Shown piece after piece: positions 63,135 to 64,000 of a stretch of DNA of 64,000 bases. The translations under genes and the position numbers were made by a program. This DNA is from Pseudomonas sp. N3-W. GTDB taxonomy: Bacteria; Pseudomonadota; Gammaproteobacteria; Pseudomonadales; Pseudomonadaceae. The stretch is taken from NCBI RefSeq assembly GCF_024970185.1, contig NZ_CP103965.1, positions 2,972,001-3,036,000 of the forward strand, read 5' to 3'. Each line of letters opens with the position of its first letter. The stretch's first letter is position 1. The notes below the pieces were generated by a model. That model saw nothing but the letters and a program-made list of their open reading frames with translations, had not been told where the DNA came from and ran no database searches.

Positions 63135-64000
63135 TTTTTTACCTCCGCTGCTCGGTCTCTCCAGTATTGAGGGACTTCTTTATTAAATAGGGTCCTGTCT
63201 ACTGGGTTGTCTGGATGTTTTTCTCTTCCGTAAGGGTGAACTGCCTGGCGACCTTCATTTTTCTTTGTGTAAAGGTGGGTTTTTTCAGATAGCTCGAAGA
63301 GTGGTCCCTTTCCATTCTGCCTAGAGTGGTGAAGCTGTAATTGTTCAGGTGTCCCGTCTTTCATTACATATGGGGCGCCACCTTTTTTGGCTCTTTCATA
63401 GTTCGATTTACCGTCTACTTTCAAGTCCCAGTCAATGTCTTGCTGGAAAACCTTATATTCATTGCCGGTTCCTTTTCCACGAGCCTTCCAAGATGTCTCA
63501 TTTTTAAAGAACTTTGGATTCTTGCCATTTTCAGGCCCCGGAGCATCGGGGGCCCCCTCATTGACCTTAGCGCCAGTTTCGGGAGACTCAGGTCCTGATG
63601 CAGGCTTGCCGCCATCCGCCCCCGGACAATTATCCAACCCCAACGGATCCACCCACCCCGTCGGATTCGGCACGTACCGATAGTTGTTCAACCCACCCGC
63701 AAGCTTGATCGGATCCGGCGTCAGGTACCGTCCAGTCCCCGGATTGTAGTAGCGATGCCGGTTGTAATGTAAGCCCGTTTCCGCATCGAAGTACTGACCC
63801 TGGAAGCGCAGCGGGTTGTCGATTTCGGCGACGTCCAGCGTAGCGAGGTTGCCGTAGGCCCGGTATTTCGCCGACCACATGATCTCGCCGCTGTAATCGG
63901 TCAATTCCTGCGGGGTGCCGAGGTGGTCGAGCTGGTAGTAGAACGGCTCGGCCTTGAGCGGGCCTTCGCCATCGAGCATCGCCAGCGGGCGGAAGGTGCC
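63131..64000 (-). CDS. RHS-repeat protein, C-terminal part with HNH-type toxin tip (5' end outside window)
   Basis: The frame is open to the right window edge, so the N-terminal RHS shell is missing from view. Visible are the RHS core end (YQLDHLGTPQELTDYSGEI, FDAETGLHYNRHRYYNPGTG, RYLTPDPIKLAGGLNNY, then the tip boundary PTGWVDPLGLD), a Pro/Gly-rich linker and a ~120-residue toxin. The tip contains LQLHHSRQNGKGPLFELSEKTH and HPYGREKHPDNP, consistent with HNH/endonuclease VII-type toxins of the LHH kind. Such proteins are delivered by type VI secretion or at contact. The immunity gene follows with a 4-bp overlap. Confidence 0.85.
   Translation of the reverse strand, partial: GTFRPLAMLDGEGPLKAEPFYYQLDHLGTPQELTDYSGEIMWSAKYRAYGNLATLDVAEIDNPLRFQGQYFDAETGLHYNRHRYYNPGTGRYLTPDPIKLAGGLNNYRYVPNPTGWVDPLGLDNCPGADGGKPASGPESPETGAKVNEGAPDAPGPENGKNPKFFKNETSWKARGKGTGNEYKVFQQDIDWDLKVDGKSNYERAKKGGAPYVMKDGTPEQLQLHHSRQNGKGPLFELSEKTHLYTKKNEGRQAVHPYGREKHPDNPVDRTLFNKEVPQYWRDRAAEVKK

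Overview
The window looks like a chromosomal accessory region of a fluorescent-type Pseudomonas. The GC-rich codon use, the two abundant REP/REPIN families (cores GTGGGAGCGGGCTTGCCCGCGA and GTGGCGAGGGAGCTTGCTCCC), and the neighbourhood of sulfatases, DUF1302/DUF1329 proteins, NRPS genes and an RHS toxin all fit this. No rRNA, tRNA, CRISPR or intact insertion sequence was seen.

Layout. (1) 1-1.3 kb: 3' end of an NRPS that finishes in a heterocyclization (Cy) domain. (2) 1.5-31.6 kb: a catabolic and transport locus for sulfate esters of fatty, probably branched, alcohols. Leftward run: enoyl-CoA hydratase, SCP-x-type thiolase, acyl-CoA dehydrogenase, SDR, acyl-CoA ligase, then arylsulfatase, FadL porin and DUF3313 lipoprotein. 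Rightward run: SdsA1-like alkyl sulfatase, aldehyde dehydrogenase, second formylglycine sulfatase. Leftward run: GMC alcohol dehydrogenase, small membrane protein, 2-methylacyl-CoA racemase/CoA-transferase. Rightward run: AraC regulator, DUF1302, DUF1329, YCF48-like protein, MMPL/RND transporter. A coherent reading is ester uptake, desulfation, oxidation of alcohol to aldehyde to acid, CoA activation, epimerisation of 2-methyl branches and beta-oxidation. (3) 32.1-55.4 kb: an NRPS/PKS operon with ATGA overlaps: NRPS1 (A-T-C-A-T-Cy-A-T-Ox), NRPS2 (dock-C-A-T-TE), NRPS3 (A-T-C-A-T-KS-KR-ACP-TE, no AT), an unknown Ala-rich protein and an MbtH-like protein. By-eye specificity codes suggest X-Pro-thiazole(Cys)-aliphatic for NRPS1/2 and Ile/Val-Pro-ketide for NRPS3. 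(4) 55.6-56.4 kb: a TauD/AtsK-type dioxygenase. (5) 58.8-61.1 kb: SGNH and GSCFA proteins and a GNAT. (6) 61.1-64 kb: an AT-richer polymorphic-toxin tail: the 3' end of an RHS protein with an HNH-type toxin tip, two related immunity-like genes, a doubly broken SMI1/KNR4 immunity gene and an orphan reading frame.

The most striking feature is the repeat DNA. Two arrays of one ~136-bp REPIN unit (about 9 and 17 copies) lie in opposite orientation on either side of a ~44-kb block (sulfatases plus NRPS genes). A third array of a 220-bp unit, just behind the second sulfatase, consists of another REPIN fused to a copy of ~56 bp of that sulfatase's own coding sequence. A related REPIN also sits in frame inside the condensation domain of NRPS2. 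The best candidates for new biology are this repeat-driven remodelling and the NRPS/PKS system itself, with a thiazole oxidase, two thioesterases, two C-less starter A domains and an AT-less KS-KR module.
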